64,000 nucleotides of DNA from CAJQQK01 sp051010015 (lineage in GTDB: Bacteria; Pseudomonadota; Alphaproteobacteria; Rhizobiales; Hyphomicrobiaceae), in contig JBPCVZ010000183.1 in NCBI GenBank assembly GCA_051010015.1, positions 6,463-70,462 of the forward strand, read 5' to 3'. How positions within the stretch are numbered: position 1 is the first letter of the stretch; each line of letters begins with the position of its first letter. A program made the position numbers and the translations under genes. Below, in pieces: positions 1 to 8,797 of this stretch. The notes below the pieces were generated by a model. It was not told where the DNA came from. It saw only the letters and a program-made list of their open reading frames with translations, and searched no databases.

Positions 1-334
1 TCGTTACATCGTTGATGTTCGGTAGCGCCTGAATGGTCGGCAATAGGCTCACCGGCCACATCAAGATGGCGCTGGCAAATGCAATTGCAACCAGCGAACT
101 GCCCGTGCCCCGATAACCGCCCCGCCAAATCCGCCACAGGGCAAACGTGGCGAGCACGATCCCTAGAACAGCACCGCCGAAAGCCAATAGATACAGATTG
201 AGCGCAACCGGTGTGGCCAACCCAAACAGCCGGTGCAAGATGCTTGCAGCCAAGATCAGCACCACGGAATAACCCGCAATGCGCATAGCCCAGCCGCTGA
301 CGATCACTCGTCGCTGTAAAAAACCGCTTGCCAT
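1..334 (-). CDS. DUF1499-family membrane protein, N-terminal part only
   Basis: The open frame runs from an ATG at 334 on the minus strand to the window edge without a stop, giving 111 residues of a longer gene. The visible part has a short basic N-terminus and three hydrophobic segments (roughly residues 18-34, 43-66 and 81-99), then ends in LPTIQALPNINDVT. That ending matches the point where DUF1499 proteins pass from their membrane anchor into the soluble domain, which usually opens with a P-x-I-x-D-[IV]-[ST]-T-D motif. The family has no established biochemical function. A later in-frame ATG (MRIAGY) could be the true start. The family call rests on a short stretch only. Confidence 0.6.
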   Translation of the reverse strand, partial: MASGFLQRRVIVSGWAMRIAGYSVVLILAASILHRLFGLATPVALNLYLLAFGGAVLGIVLATFALWRIWRGGYRGTGSSLVAIAFASAILMWPVSLLPTIQALPNINDVT

Positions 335-574
335 TTGTCCTGCGTCACTATTGCCAGATCATCGCAAGTTACCGTTAACCAAGCACTCGTCTCATGCCCG
401 TTCGGCAGGGCGAGGTCAAATCATCCGACGCAAACGCCAAATACACCTTGTGATACGGTGCCGGGGCTCGCATGATACGGGAAGATGCGGTCCCATTTTT
501 TGTCGGATCGCTCAGGAAATGTTCTTCCCGCATCCAAAATTCGGTCAGCGGGCCACCGCCAGGATAAAAATGCC

Positions 575-1972
575 ATGCAAAAACAGCTCACCAATTCCGA
601 GATGCGCGACGTCGAAGTCCTTCTTCACCCGGCAACCAACCTTGCCGCTCACCGCGAGCATGGCCCCCTTGTGCTCGATCGTGGTGAAGGCATATTTGTC
701 TATGACACACAGGGCAAGCGTTACATTGAGGGGCTTGCCGGGCTTTGGTGCACGTCGCTTGGATACGGCAACAAGGAGCTCATTGCCGCCGCCAGCGAAC
801 AGATGTCACGCCTGTCCTTCACGCATTTGTTCGGCTCGAAAAGCCACGAACCGGCGATCGAGCTGGCCGAAAAACTCAAGGAAATCGTACCATCACCGGC
901 ATCGAAGATATTCTTCACTTCTTCAGGCAGCGAAGCCAACGACAGCCAGATCAAATTGGCCTGGTACTACAATAACGCGCGTGGCAAGCCCGAGAAAAAG
1001 AAAATCATCGGTCGCATGCGGGGGTATCATGGCGTCACCGTTGGTGCGGCGAGCCTGACCGGCCTGCCCATCTACCATGCCGATTTCGACGTACCTCTTC
1101 CCGGCTTCGTCCATGCTGACTGCCCGCACTATTATGGCAACGCCGAGCCGGGCGAAACGGAAGCCGAATTTGCAACCCGCATGGCCAACAACCTCGAAGC
1201 GCTGATTGAACGAGAAGGACCGGAGACGATAGCCGCCTTCATCGCGGAACCCGTGCAAGGTGCCGGGGGCGTAATCATTCCCCCTGACACCTACTTCGAG
1301 AAAGTTCAGGCCATTCTCAGGAAGCACGACATCGCGATGATCGCCGACGAAGTGATCTGCGGCTTTGGCCGGACTGGAAACATGTTCGGATCTGAAACGT
1401 TCGGAATCGAACCCGACTCGATCACGATGGCCAAGGCCATCACCTCCGCCTACATGCCGCTCGGCGCTGTGACGGTATCAGAGCCGGTTTTTGACGCGCT
1501 GGTTTCCGAGAGCCAGAAACTGGGCTTGTTCGCGCACGGCTTCACCTATTCCGGTCATCCTGTCGCCTGCGCCGTCGCAGCCAAAACGCTCGAAATTTAC
1601 GAGCGCATCAACATCGTCGAGCATGTCCGCTCCGTCAGCCCAATCTTCAAGACGCGCCTGCAAGCTCTGGCCGATCATCCGCTTGTTGGCAACGCCCGCA
1701 GCGTCGGCCTGCTCGGTGCACTCGAGCTTGTGCGGAACAAGCAGACGAAAGAAAGCTTTGCTCCAAGCGAGGGAGTCGGTGCAAAAGTCGTCGCGATGGC
1801 ACAGGAAGAAGGGTTGCTGTGCCGTGCCGTTGGAGGAGACAATATCGGCCTCTGTCCGCCGCTCGTTATTGAAGGCGCCGAGATCAATGTCATGTTTGAT
1901 GCCATGTCGAAAGCGCTGGATCGGGCAGCGCATTGGGTCGAGCACGAACTTGGTTACAATCTCGGCAGCTAG
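575..1972 (+). CDS. Class III PLP-dependent aminotransferase (omega-amino acid/diamine type)
   Basis: A 465-residue fold-type I aminotransferase. Visible landmarks are FTSSGSEAND (phosphate-binding loop), EPVQGAGGVI, IADEVICGFGRTG (Asp for the pyridine nitrogen), and SITMAKAITSAYMPLGAV with the Schiff-base lysine at about residue 287. These place it in the COG0161 group, which transfers amino groups from omega-amino acids, taurine or diamines such as putrescine to pyruvate or glyoxylate. The exact amine donor cannot be read from sequence. The frame is open further upstream (to 485), but the ATG at 575 follows an AGGA and starts where family members usually start; ATG 602 is an alternative. 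It is transcribed on its own or with the following exported protein. Confidence 0.9.
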   Translation: MQKQLTNSEMRDVEVLLHPATNLAAHREHGPLVLDRGEGIFVYDTQGKRYIEGLAGLWCTSLGYGNKELIAAASEQMSRLSFTHLFGSKSHEPAIELAEKLKEIVPSPASKIFFTSSGSEANDSQIKLAWYYNNARGKPEKKKIIGRMRGYHGVTVGAASLTGLPIYHADFDVPLPGFVHADCPHYYGNAEPGETEAEFATRMANNLEALIEREGPETIAAFIAEPVQGAGGVIIPPDTYFEKVQAILRKHDIAMIADEVICGFGRTGNMFGSETFGIEPDSITMAKAITSAYMPLGAVTVSEPVFDALVSESQKLGLFAHGFTYSGHPVACAVAAKTLEIYERINIVEHVRSVSPIFKTRLQALADHPLVGNARSVGLLGALELVRNKQTKESFAPSEGVGAKVVAMAQEEGLLCRAVGGDNIGLCPPLVIEGAEINVMFDAMSKALDRAAHWVEHELGYNLGS

Positions 1973-2015
1973 TTCGAACAGCCACCGTGCCTGGCGACTG
2001 CCCCTCGCAGCGATC

Positions 2016-2987
2016 ATGGTGCTGAGTTATGCACCATCAATCCCTGCACAGGTGCAGGAATTATCGGTCTCTCGTCCTGATCCCGTGGAGATCCCGATCG
2101 GGACAGAAGCCAACATGCCGATACCCGAGTTGCCGGAAACGGCCCCCCGTCCCAGATTTCCAGCATCGATCGATTTCAAGATCGGTACGTGGAATCTGGC
2201 GGCACTGAAGCCAGGCCAGCGCACTGCTGAGCCGATAGAACCGGCACGGCCACGCAAACGCTGGCGACATACGTTTGGTGCTGAGCGAACAACCGCGCAG
2301 TGGCGTGACTTCGCCAAGAGTGGCTTGGCGGTTGATCTGGTCGCACTTCAAGGCGTCGAGAACGTGCGCACCGTCAGCCGCTTGTTCAATGCGCGACGCT
2401 ATCACATCGTCACCTCGCGCCAACTTCTCGCCCGCTCAACCGTCAACAGCAGTGGACTTGCGGCACTCCGAGCCGATGCACCGGCAACGACAGCGCTCGC
2501 CTTTCGGCGCCGGCGCGGGGTTCGAATTTCGGGCTTCCGCCATTTCCTTCCGCGAACGATTCTGCCAGGCGTCGAACCCCCGGCGATAACGGTGTTACGA
2601 CTGCGCATCTATCGCAGAACGTTATGGGTCGCGTCGGCAGACACACCCAGCATATGCGCGACGAAACCCAAGGCTGCAATCTGCCAGCATCTCAGCACAA
2701 TCCTCTACAACTTCAACAAGTGGGTCAGTGAACGTTTGTCGAAACGAAAGGTCCCGCTGCTGCTCTTGGGCCAATGGCCGGACGCTCTTGTCGAACAACT
2801 CGGAGAAGCCGGTTACAAGCTCCAAGCGTCGATAGGAAACAGCGTGGCATGCACACCTAGGCCTTCGCCCATGCGGCTATTCGGCCCAGCCTCCAATGCC
2901 ACCGCAACCACAACACTATCAAACGCGAGTGTGCCTAAGGCGAACCCATGCGCTGCAACCGCCGAGTTCACCTTCGCCCTGCGATAA
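2016..2987 (+). CDS. Exported DNase I-fold (EEP-like) protein, catalytic residues lost
   Basis: About 323 residues from ATG 2016. The region just upstream in the same frame (RAWRLPLAAIMVLSYAPSIPAQ) reads as a better signal peptide, so a TTG at 1950 inside the aminotransferase gene may be the real start. The body resembles endonuclease/exonuclease/phosphatase proteins: KIGTWNLAAL near the start of the mature chain, then DLVALQGVEN, where active enzymes have L-Q-E-V. A later LLLLGQWPDAL sits where active members have GDFN, and the C-terminus ends TAEFTFAL with no catalytic SDH. The fold call is moderate; loss of nuclease/phosphatase activity is inferred from the missing Glu, Asp/Asn and His. 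It lies 43 bp after the aminotransferase stop. Confidence 0.55.
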   Translation: MVLSYAPSIPAQVQELSVSRPDPVEIPIGTEANMPIPELPETAPRPRFPASIDFKIGTWNLAALKPGQRTAEPIEPARPRKRWRHTFGAERTTAQWRDFAKSGLAVDLVALQGVENVRTVSRLFNARRYHIVTSRQLLARSTVNSSGLAALRADAPATTALAFRRRRGVRISGFRHFLPRTILPGVEPPAITVLRLRIYRRTLWVASADTPSICATKPKAAICQHLSTILYNFNKWVSERLSKRKVPLLLLGQWPDALVEQLGEAGYKLQASIGNSVACTPRPSPMRLFGPASNATATTTLSNASVPKANPCAATAEFTFALR

Positions 2988-2994
2988 ACTCACA

Positions 2995-3771
2995 CTAGAC
3001 GTGCTGGCCGCCATTGATGTGAAGTTCGGCCCCGTTCACATAACTGGACTGATCCGAGCACAGGAAATAAATCGCCTTGGCAACTTCTTCAGGCTCACCA
3101 AGCCGATTCATGGGGATCTGCTCCTGCACGATTTTCTCCGTGCCGGGAGACAAGATCGATGTGTCGATCTCGCCGGGTGAAATGGAATTGACCCGAACGT
3201 TTTTCGGACCAAAATCATGGGCCATTTCTCGGGTCAGGGCAGCCAGCGCGGCCTTGGAGGTTGCGTATGCAGCACCGGCAAACGGATGTACGCGGCTGCC
3301 GGCGATCGATGACACATTGACCACGGCGCCGCGCGCCGCCTCCAGTTCCTCGATCAACCCGCGGGCCAGCAGGATCGAGGCAAAGAAGTTCACCGAGAAT
3401 ACCTGCTGCCACACTTCAACCGGCGTCGTGATCGTACCCAATCGCTCGCCGTCGTTCCCTTTCGGACTAATCGCTGCGTTATTGACTAACGCGTTCAATC
3501 GACCGCCCTGATCACGCAGTCGTTCCTTCATGAGAGAAACCGCCGCCTCCGTGTTTGCGAAATCGGAGAGATCGACCTGAATATGATCTTCCTCCCCCAT
3601 CTCCCACGGACAATCCTCGGGAAACGGCTGCCGAGAGCACGTGATGACGCGCCAACCGGCCGACGAGAATCGCTTGACCGTCGCATGGCCGATGCCGCGT
3701 GACGCCCCCGTCAGGATGAGGGTCTTGCGTTCATGGTTCTGCTGTCGTCCAGGCATCCGGAAGCCGATCAT
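2995..3771 (-). CDS. Short-chain dehydrogenase/reductase (SDR) oxidoreductase
   Basis: A classical SDR of 258 residues. The nucleotide-binding TGASRGIG is near residue 22, VNNAA follows the fourth strand, the catalytic Ser lies in VNVSSIAGS, and YATSK holds the Tyr and Lys. ISPGEIDT closes the active site and VNGAELHINGGQ is the usual C-terminal motif. It is therefore an active NAD(P)-dependent oxidoreductase, of FabG/gluconate-dehydrogenase-like type with unknown substrate. ATG 3756 is an alternative start that removes five residues before MPGRQQ. It is convergent with the preceding exported protein (7 bp between stops) and 63 bp downstream of pdxH on the same strand. Confidence 0.88.
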   Translation of the reverse strand: MIGFRMPGRQQNHERKTLILTGASRGIGHATVKRFSSAGWRVITCSRQPFPEDCPWEMGEEDHIQVDLSDFANTEAAVSLMKERLRDQGGRLNALVNNAAISPKGNDGERLGTITTPVEVWQQVFSVNFFASILLARGLIEELEAARGAVVNVSSIAGSRVHPFAGAAYATSKAALAALTREMAHDFGPKNVRVNSISPGEIDTSILSPGTEKIVQEQIPMNRLGEPEEVAKAIYFLCSDQSSYVNGAELHINGGQHV

Positions 3772-3834
3772 CCGTTAATGTCGTAGGCGATCAGCATATC
3801 ACACTGGCCGCCGCGGGAAGATAAATCTGCGCGG

Positions 3835-4494
3835 TCAAGGGTAAAGCCTGGTTTTTGACCAGGTCTGCCCCTCTCCATCGCGTCGAAAGACAACGCGCTC
3901 GTGCAGCCGGTATGGCCGGTCGTGCCAAAACTCGATTTCGGCTGGTGTCAGGCGATAACCTGACCAATGTGTCGGGCGCGGCACAGGCGCATCTTCCTCG
4001 AAGCGCTCGGACATCTTGGCAACGGCCGCCTCAAGTTCAGCCATATTGGCCATTGGACGCGATTGCTGCGATGCCCAGGCACCAATCTGGCTGCCGCGCT
4101 GGCGCGAAGCGAAATAGGCATCACCCTCCGCATCCGAAACCAATGTCACGGGGCCGCGGACCCGAACTTGTCGGCGCAATGACTTCCAGTGGAACAGCAA
4201 AGCGGCCCTGGGATTGTGTTGCAGCTCCACCCCTTTGGCGCTCTGATAGTTCGTGAACCAGGTGAACCCGCGTTGCGAACCGACGTCGGTCGTGTCCAAG
4301 CCCTTCAGGAGGACCGTCCGCAAGTTCGGCATACCGTCGCTGTCCACTGTCGCGAGCGTCATCGCATTCGGGTCATTGATCTCAAATCTATCGGCTTCCT
4401 CGAACCATACCGAAAAAAGCGCGAACGGGTCATCACTCTCGGCGAAATTGCCGGCCGGCCGCGGGATCGTGGGATCGTCGGTCGTATGGTTCAT
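3835..4494 (-). CDS. pdxH: Pyridoxamine 5'-phosphate oxidase
   Basis: A 219-residue FMN-dependent oxidase that converts pyridoxamine or pyridoxine 5'-phosphate to pyridoxal 5'-phosphate, the last step of vitamin B6 synthesis and salvage. Family motifs are present in order: PFALFSVWFEEA near the N-terminus, NAMTLATVDSDG, RTVLLKG, FTNYQSAKG (FMN phosphate contacts), ALLFHWKSLRRQVRV, YFASRQRGSQIGAWAS, and the C-terminal signature EFWHDRPYRLHERVVF ending TRLYP. Length and ends match the family. It is divergent from the surface-antigen-like gene, with a 165-bp intergenic stretch between them. Confidence 0.96.
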   Translation of the reverse strand: MNHTTDDPTIPRPAGNFAESDDPFALFSVWFEEADRFEINDPNAMTLATVDSDGMPNLRTVLLKGLDTTDVGSQRGFTWFTNYQSAKGVELQHNPRAALLFHWKSLRRQVRVRGPVTLVSDAEGDAYFASRQRGSQIGAWASQQSRPMANMAELEAAVAKMSERFEEDAPVPRPTHWSGYRLTPAEIEFWHDRPYRLHERVVFRRDGEGQTWSKTRLYP

Positions 4495-4600
4495 CTTGGC
4501 GAAATCCTAGCGATAGCTGCGTCTCAAAAACCGGCAATGGTTCAGGTGATCTTAATCATAGGCCGGCACACTGCCTGGACCGTGGGCGCGTTGAAGTGCG

Positions 4601-4629
4601 CCTCGTTGAGTCCCGCCTCCGTAACGAGG
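4601..4629 (+). promoter_or_regulatory. Inverted repeat in the pdxH / surface-protein intergenic region
   Basis: CCTCGTT (4601-4607) and AACGAGG (4623-4629) form a perfect 7-bp inverted repeat around a 15-nt spacer, ending 30 bp before the ATG at 4660. It could be a 5'-UTR hairpin or an operator. No conservation or expression evidence is available. Confidence 0.25.
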
Positions 4630-4659
4630 CCTGTTTGCTAACAGTTAGAGTGTTCAGTT

Positions 4660-5148
4660 ATGCGTTCAAGTCTACGTTTCCACGTGCCGGCATTTGCTGC
4701 CCTCGCCTCGACAATCCTTATTGCCGGTTTTACGGCAGTTCAGGCCCCCGCCGCCTTCGCCGGCCAGACTCAAAGCGTGGTAATGCTGCCGCCACTTCCG
4801 CAGCAAAAACCATCTCCGAGAAAAGCAAAATCAAAACGCTTCATGGTGCCAACATTGCGCCCGCAACTTCAGATGCGCCCGAGCCACTGGCTGGGCCGGG
4901 ACGATGAACACGCCACCCTGCTTGCAATTCATACGGCGCTTTCATCGGTCGGCGATGGCGGGGCCTACGTCTGGCAGCGCGGAAATGGTCTGCTTGACGG
5001 CCTCATTCGTCCGACAGCGTCCTTTAAGGACAGGGCCGGCAATATTTGCCGCCATGTCATCATCCGTTTGAATTCAAGGCGTTACAGTCGTGAGATCGAG
5101 GGTATCGCCTGTCGCGACGCTTTCGGGGCCTGGACCCTGTCGGGGTAA
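4660..5148 (+). CDS. Exported surface-antigen-like protein (17 kDa antigen / RT0821 type)
   Basis: A 162-residue secreted protein. Residues 1-35 form a Sec signal peptide (hydrophobic FAALASTILIAGF, cleavage near AAFAG) without a lipobox cysteine. After a Pro/Lys-rich linker, the C-terminal 75 residues carry the conserved pattern of rickettsial/rhizobial outer-membrane surface antigens: ALSSVGDGGAYVWQRGNG, TASFKDRAGNICRHV, and EGIACRDAFGAWTL. Two cysteines (in NICRH and IACRD) are placed as in homologues and could pair. Its role is probably cell-envelope; no enzymatic function is known. In related genomes I recall this gene sitting between pdxH and fabI, as here. Confidence 0.7.
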   Translation: MRSSLRFHVPAFAALASTILIAGFTAVQAPAAFAGQTQSVVMLPPLPQQKPSPRKAKSKRFMVPTLRPQLQMRPSHWLGRDDEHATLLAIHTALSSVGDGGAYVWQRGNGLLDGLIRPTASFKDRAGNICRHVIIRLNSRRYSREIEGIACRDAFGAWTLSG

Positions 5149-5309
5149 GTGCCACGCCCCTCACCTTACGTACCCAACGTATGCCTATCGGCCTTGAAAA
5201 AGAAAGTGAAACCGCAGTAAAGGACATATTACAAATAACGGAACGGTCCTGATCAGGGCGCAACCGACGGCAGCGTGGCGCGCATGCCCGCGGGTTAAGG
5301 TGGGACACA

Positions 5310-6152
5310 ATGAGCGTAGACCAGGACAGCAAGGTGCCGACCGGAACCCTGATGACGGGCAAGCGCGGCCTCATCATGGGTGTCGCCAACAACCGGTCCA
5401 TTGCCTATGGTATCGCCAAGGCCGTCACAGCGCAGGGCGGCGAAATTGCACTGACCTACCAGGGCGATGCACTCAAGAAGCGCGTCGAACCGCTGGCCCG
5501 GGATCTCGGTTGCGAGCATGTGCTCCCGTGCGATGTTACCGATGGTGCTTCTATGGATGCTCTATTTGAGCATCTCGGGGCTGCGTGGGGACAGCTCGAT
5601 TTTCTTGTCCACGCCATCGCCTATTCCGACAAGAACGAGCTCGATGGTCGCTATGTCGATACCAGCGAGGAGAATTTCTCCCAGACAATGCTGGTCTCCT
5701 GCTATTCGTTTACGGCGCTTGCCAAGCGCGCCGAGCCTTTGATGACCGACGGCGGCTCTTTGCTGACATTGACCTACTATGGCGCCGAAAAGGTAATGCC
5801 GCACTACAACGTCATGGGCGTTGCCAAGGCGGCGTTGGAAGCCAGCGTGCGCTATCTTGCGGCTGATCTGGGCAAAAACAATATCCGCGCCAATGCGATT
5901 TCAGCCGGTCCAATCAAAACGCTGGCCGCCTCGGGGATTTCAGACTTCCGCTATATCCTGAAATGGAATGAGTACAATTCGGCGCTGCGACGCACCGTGA
6001 CGATCGAAGACGTCGGAGGTGCCGGCCTGTATCTGCTATCGGACCTCGCACGCGGTGTAACCGGTGAGGTGCATCACGTTGATAGCGGTTACCATGTCCA
6101 GGGCATGAAAAACGAGGAGGCGCCGGATATCACGGTCGCCAAATCCGAGTAG
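5310..6152 (+). CDS. fabI: Enoyl-[acyl-carrier-protein] reductase (NADH)
   Basis: A 280-residue FabI, catalysing the last reduction in each cycle of type II fatty-acid elongation. It has the FabI-specific nucleotide loop GVANNRSIAYGIA instead of the SDR TGxxxGIG, VHAIAYSDK, and LTYYGAEKVMPHYNVMGVAK with the catalytic pair Tyr166 and Lys173 spaced Y-x6-K. ISAGPIKTLAASGI and the substrate loop follow, and HVDSGYHVQGM closes the fold. AAGG lies 9 nt before the ATG. The preceding 160 bp probably holds its promoter. It starts a plus-strand run with the small ORF and the histidine phosphatase. Confidence 0.97.
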   Translation: MSVDQDSKVPTGTLMTGKRGLIMGVANNRSIAYGIAKAVTAQGGEIALTYQGDALKKRVEPLARDLGCEHVLPCDVTDGASMDALFEHLGAAWGQLDFLVHAIAYSDKNELDGRYVDTSEENFSQTMLVSCYSFTALAKRAEPLMTDGGSLLTLTYYGAEKVMPHYNVMGVAKAALEASVRYLAADLGKNNIRANAISAGPIKTLAASGISDFRYILKWNEYNSALRRTVTIEDVGGAGLYLLSDLARGVTGEVHHVDSGYHVQGMKNEEAPDITVAKSE

Positions 6153-6170
6153 CCATCCCGTCAAAGTGAC

Positions 6171-6359
6171 ATGACAAACGTGCAGGATCGCGAAGCGATG
6201 CTGTACTCGAAGGATGCCGATGCACGTCGAACGGGCATGCCGGCGGACAGCCCGATATTTGAAAAGATGTGCGGCAAGGCAGCATCGATGCCTTTTTCCG
6301 AAGTCGTCAATATGCTCTATACCGGCACCAGTAATGGCAAGCTCGTATTGAAGGTGTGA
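6171..6359 (+). CDS. Small hypothetical protein between fabI and the phosphatase
   Basis: A 62-residue ORF filling the gap between fabI (18 bp upstream) and the histidine phosphatase (6 bp downstream), on the same strand. The second half, KAASMPFSEVVNMLYTGTSNGKLVLKV, has an amphipathic, protein-like composition. There is no strong ribosome site ahead of the ATG, no signal peptide and no motif I recognise. Its tight placement in the run supports a real gene; its shortness and lack of known relatives leave it uncertain. Confidence 0.45.
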   Translation: MTNVQDREAMLYSKDADARRTGMPADSPIFEKMCGKAASMPFSEVVNMLYTGTSNGKLVLKV

Positions 6360-6365
6360 TGGTTC

Positions 6366-6980
6366 ATGAAGCCAGGTGTGACACTGTTTTTTATCCGCCA
6401 CGGCCAAACCGGCTGGAACAAGGCGCGGCGCATTCAGGGTCAAATCGACTCTGAACTGATTGACAACGGTCGCGAGCAGGCTGCCCGCAACGGTGCAACA
6501 CTGAAGAAGCTGTGCGACGGAATGGGAATCGATCTCGGTGATCTGGACTACGTCGCGAGCCCCCTACAACGCACCTCCGAAACGATGCGCATTGTTCGCC
6601 AAAATGCCGGCCTGCCGCGAGATGGCTATCGAACCGACGATCGGCTCAAGGAGATTCACTTCGGCATCTGGCAGGGCGAATACTGGCCGGAAATCCCAAC
6701 CGTCGACCCTAACGGCCATGAGCAGCGCAACGGCGCACCATTCACTTGGCGTCCTGAAACCGGCGAAAGCTATGCGGATCTCAATGCGCGCTGCAGTGCC
6801 TGGTTCGACGAGGTAGCGCGCGATACCGTTTGCGTCTCACACGGCGGTGTCAGTCGGGTCCTGCGTGGCCATGCAGACCGCAGCATTCCCGAAAACGACG
6901 TCACAGAGCTTTCCGTGCCACAGGACAAAATCCTGGTCTTCCGTCACGACGACCGGGGCATTCATTTTGAGTGGGTGTGA
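6366..6980 (+). CDS. Histidine phosphatase family protein (phosphoglycerate mutase-like)
   Basis: 204 residues with the family's catalytic RHG motif at residues 11-13 (FFIRHGQTGWN), the second Arg in VASPLQRTSETM, the acid residue in LKEIHFGIWQGEYW, and the second catalytic His in VSHGGVSRVL. All four core positions are present, so it should be an active phosphohydrolase or mutase acting through a phosphohistidine. The length and the E-x-x-F-G-x-W-x-G motif fit the cobalamin phosphatase / GpmB-like branch rather than glycolytic GpmA. The substrate is not predictable. It is the last gene of the fabI run and is followed by two tandem hairpins. Confidence 0.88.
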   Translation: MKPGVTLFFIRHGQTGWNKARRIQGQIDSELIDNGREQAARNGATLKKLCDGMGIDLGDLDYVASPLQRTSETMRIVRQNAGLPRDGYRTDDRLKEIHFGIWQGEYWPEIPTVDPNGHEQRNGAPFTWRPETGESYADLNARCSAWFDEVARDTVCVSHGGVSRVLRGHADRSIPENDVTELSVPQDKILVFRHDDRGIHFEWV

Positions 6981-6992
6981 GCTAGAAGCAAA

Positions 6993-7043
6993 AGGAGCCA
7001 GGGATAGCGGTCCCCGGCTCCTCGGCCTCACGTATTGTGAGGC
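6993..7043 (+). terminator. Tandem hairpins after the fabI / phosphatase run
   Basis: AGGAGCC (6993-6999) pairs with GGCTCCT (7016-7022), with an inner GGGA/TCCC pairing. Directly after it, GCCTCAC (7025-7031) pairs with GTGAGGC (7037-7043) around a 5-nt loop. No T-run follows on the plus strand. On the minus strand the first hairpin is followed by TTTTGCTTC, so it could act in either direction. Their position 12 bp after a stop codon favours transcription termination or mRNA 3'-end protection. Confidence 0.5.
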
Positions 7044-7575
7044 AAACGTTTCATAAGGTTGCTCAGGCCTTGCGGAAACGTCGCCGCGCCAGCTTCCCCT
7101 AACGGGTGGGCTCATCGCGGTTTCCATCAGCCTAAACTCCGACGTGACGGCTCGTCGGCTTCGTCTCGCTGTAGGCACGGACTGAGGTCATCGCCTCATG
7201 GCGTTGGGTCGATCTTGATTGATTCGGACCCGGGTCAAATTCCGGCACTCGGTCGATCAGAAGAGCACGAATAACGCTACACGTACGACGCAGTGATTCG
7301 GCCACGCAGTTGCATAGCCACCGCATGCGGCGCACGTTACACCCTCAACGCTACTAATGATTTGCCATAATTGTCACTTGAAAACTGTGCGTGGCGCGCT
7401 TCAACGATCGATGATGACCGAAATAGCTCACTCACACGAACCAACTTTCTGGCGGATCTTGCCGCGCTGAACCGCGACATCGCCGTCTTGTTTTGCTTTT
7501 GATGCCGGATTGCCATAGATCGAGCAGGTGCATCGGCACATCGACCACGACGCCATCCGGAGACGAACCCGAAAC
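7044..7575. other. Non-coding stretch upstream of aroC
   Basis: Roughly 530 bp with no supportable gene: short open frames here are arginine/serine-rich shadows without ribosome sites. The part near 7355-7385 is locally AT-rich and is the likeliest place for the aroC promoter, but no clear -35/-10 pair stands out. Confidence 0.4.
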
Positions 7576-8667
7576 ATGAGCCATAATTCATTCGGCCACC
7601 TGCTGCGTCTGACGACTTGGGGCGAAAGCCACGGGCCCGCAATTGGCGCGGTGCTCGATGGCTGCCCGGCCGGCATACCGATCGAAGCGCGCGAGTTGCA
7701 GCATCAGCTTGACCGTCGCCGGCCTGGCCAATCACGTCACACCACGCAACGTCGTGAACCGGATCAAGTCCGTATTCTCTCCGGCGTGTTCGAAAATGAC
7801 GCCGGACAACAGGTCACAACGGGAACGTCGATTGCACTACACATCGACAACGTTGACCAACGTTCAAAGGACTATGGCGACATAAAGGATAAATTTCGCC
7901 CCGGTCACGCCGACTACACCTACTGGCAGAAATACGGCATACGCGACTATCGCGGCGGCGGGCGTTCGTCGGCTCGCGAGACCGCAATGCGCGTCGCAGC
8001 CGGCGGCATCGCACGCAAGATCCTCGACGGCGTAACAATCCGCGCCGCACTTGTTCAAATTGGTCCCAACACGATCAATCGAGAAAAATGGGACTGGTCC
8101 GAGGTCGACAATAATCCATTTTTCTGTCCTGATCCTGACGCGGCAAACGCGTGGGAGAGCTACCTCGATGGCGTACGTAAAGCAGGCTCATCGGCCGGCG
8201 CCGTGATCGAAGTCGTCGCCGAAGGCGTACCGATCGGACTGGGTGCGCCAATCTACGGCAAGCTCGACCAGGACCTCGCCTCGGCGATGATGAGCATCAA
8301 TGCCGTCAAGGGCGTCGAAATTGGCGATGGCTTTGCCGCCGCTGCCTTGGGCGGAGAAGATAACGCCGATGAAATCCGTATGGGCAACGACGGCCATCCA
8401 CGCTTCCTGAGCAACCACGCGGGAGGCATCCTCGGTGGTATATCGACGGGCCAGGACGTCATTGTACGCTTCGCCGTGAAGCCGACATCGTCGATCCTGA
8501 CGACACGAAAGACAATTGACCGGCACGGCACTGAAACCGATATTATGACAAAGGGGCGACATGATCCGTGCGTCGGCATTCGCGCCGTTCCCGTCGGCGA
8601 AGCGATGATGGCACTGGTGCTCGCCGATCACCTCTTGCGCCACCGTGCGCAGAACGGCCCAGGTTGA
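7576..8667 (+). CDS. aroC: Chorismate synthase
   Basis: 363 residues. The enzyme eliminates phosphate from 5-enolpyruvylshikimate-3-phosphate to give chorismate, needing reduced FMN. Motifs in order: RLTTWGESHGPAIGAVLDGCPAG at the N-terminus, RRPGQS, a YGDIKDKFRPGHADY-type segment, RDYRGGGRSSARETA (all three classic signatures), and the C-terminal RHDPCVGIRAVPVGEAM. Length is that of the family. The frame is open back to 7528, but MSHNSFGHLLRL starting at 7576 matches the usual N-terminus. Confidence 0.97.
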   Translation: MSHNSFGHLLRLTTWGESHGPAIGAVLDGCPAGIPIEARELQHQLDRRRPGQSRHTTQRREPDQVRILSGVFENDAGQQVTTGTSIALHIDNVDQRSKDYGDIKDKFRPGHADYTYWQKYGIRDYRGGGRSSARETAMRVAAGGIARKILDGVTIRAALVQIGPNTINREKWDWSEVDNNPFFCPDPDAANAWESYLDGVRKAGSSAGAVIEVVAEGVPIGLGAPIYGKLDQDLASAMMSINAVKGVEIGDGFAAAALGGEDNADEIRMGNDGHPRFLSNHAGGILGGISTGQDVIVRFAVKPTSSILTTRKTIDRHGTETDIMTKGRHDPCVGIRAVPVGEAMMALVLADHLLRHRAQNGPG

Positions 8668-8797
8668 TAATTTGCGACCCACTGCCCACTAACCTATTGC
8701 CTTATCATTCGTTATGTAACACGCTGTTTATATGTCTGTAATTCATTCTGTCAGTGCCACGCATTAGGCGGCCGGCCGATATCAAGGGACGACATCC

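Noticed and set aside
7200..7260. Segment CCGGGTCAAATTCCGG resembling a tRNA T-arm
   Set aside because: It lacks the GTTC core, and no anticodon arm or acceptor stem can be folded around it.
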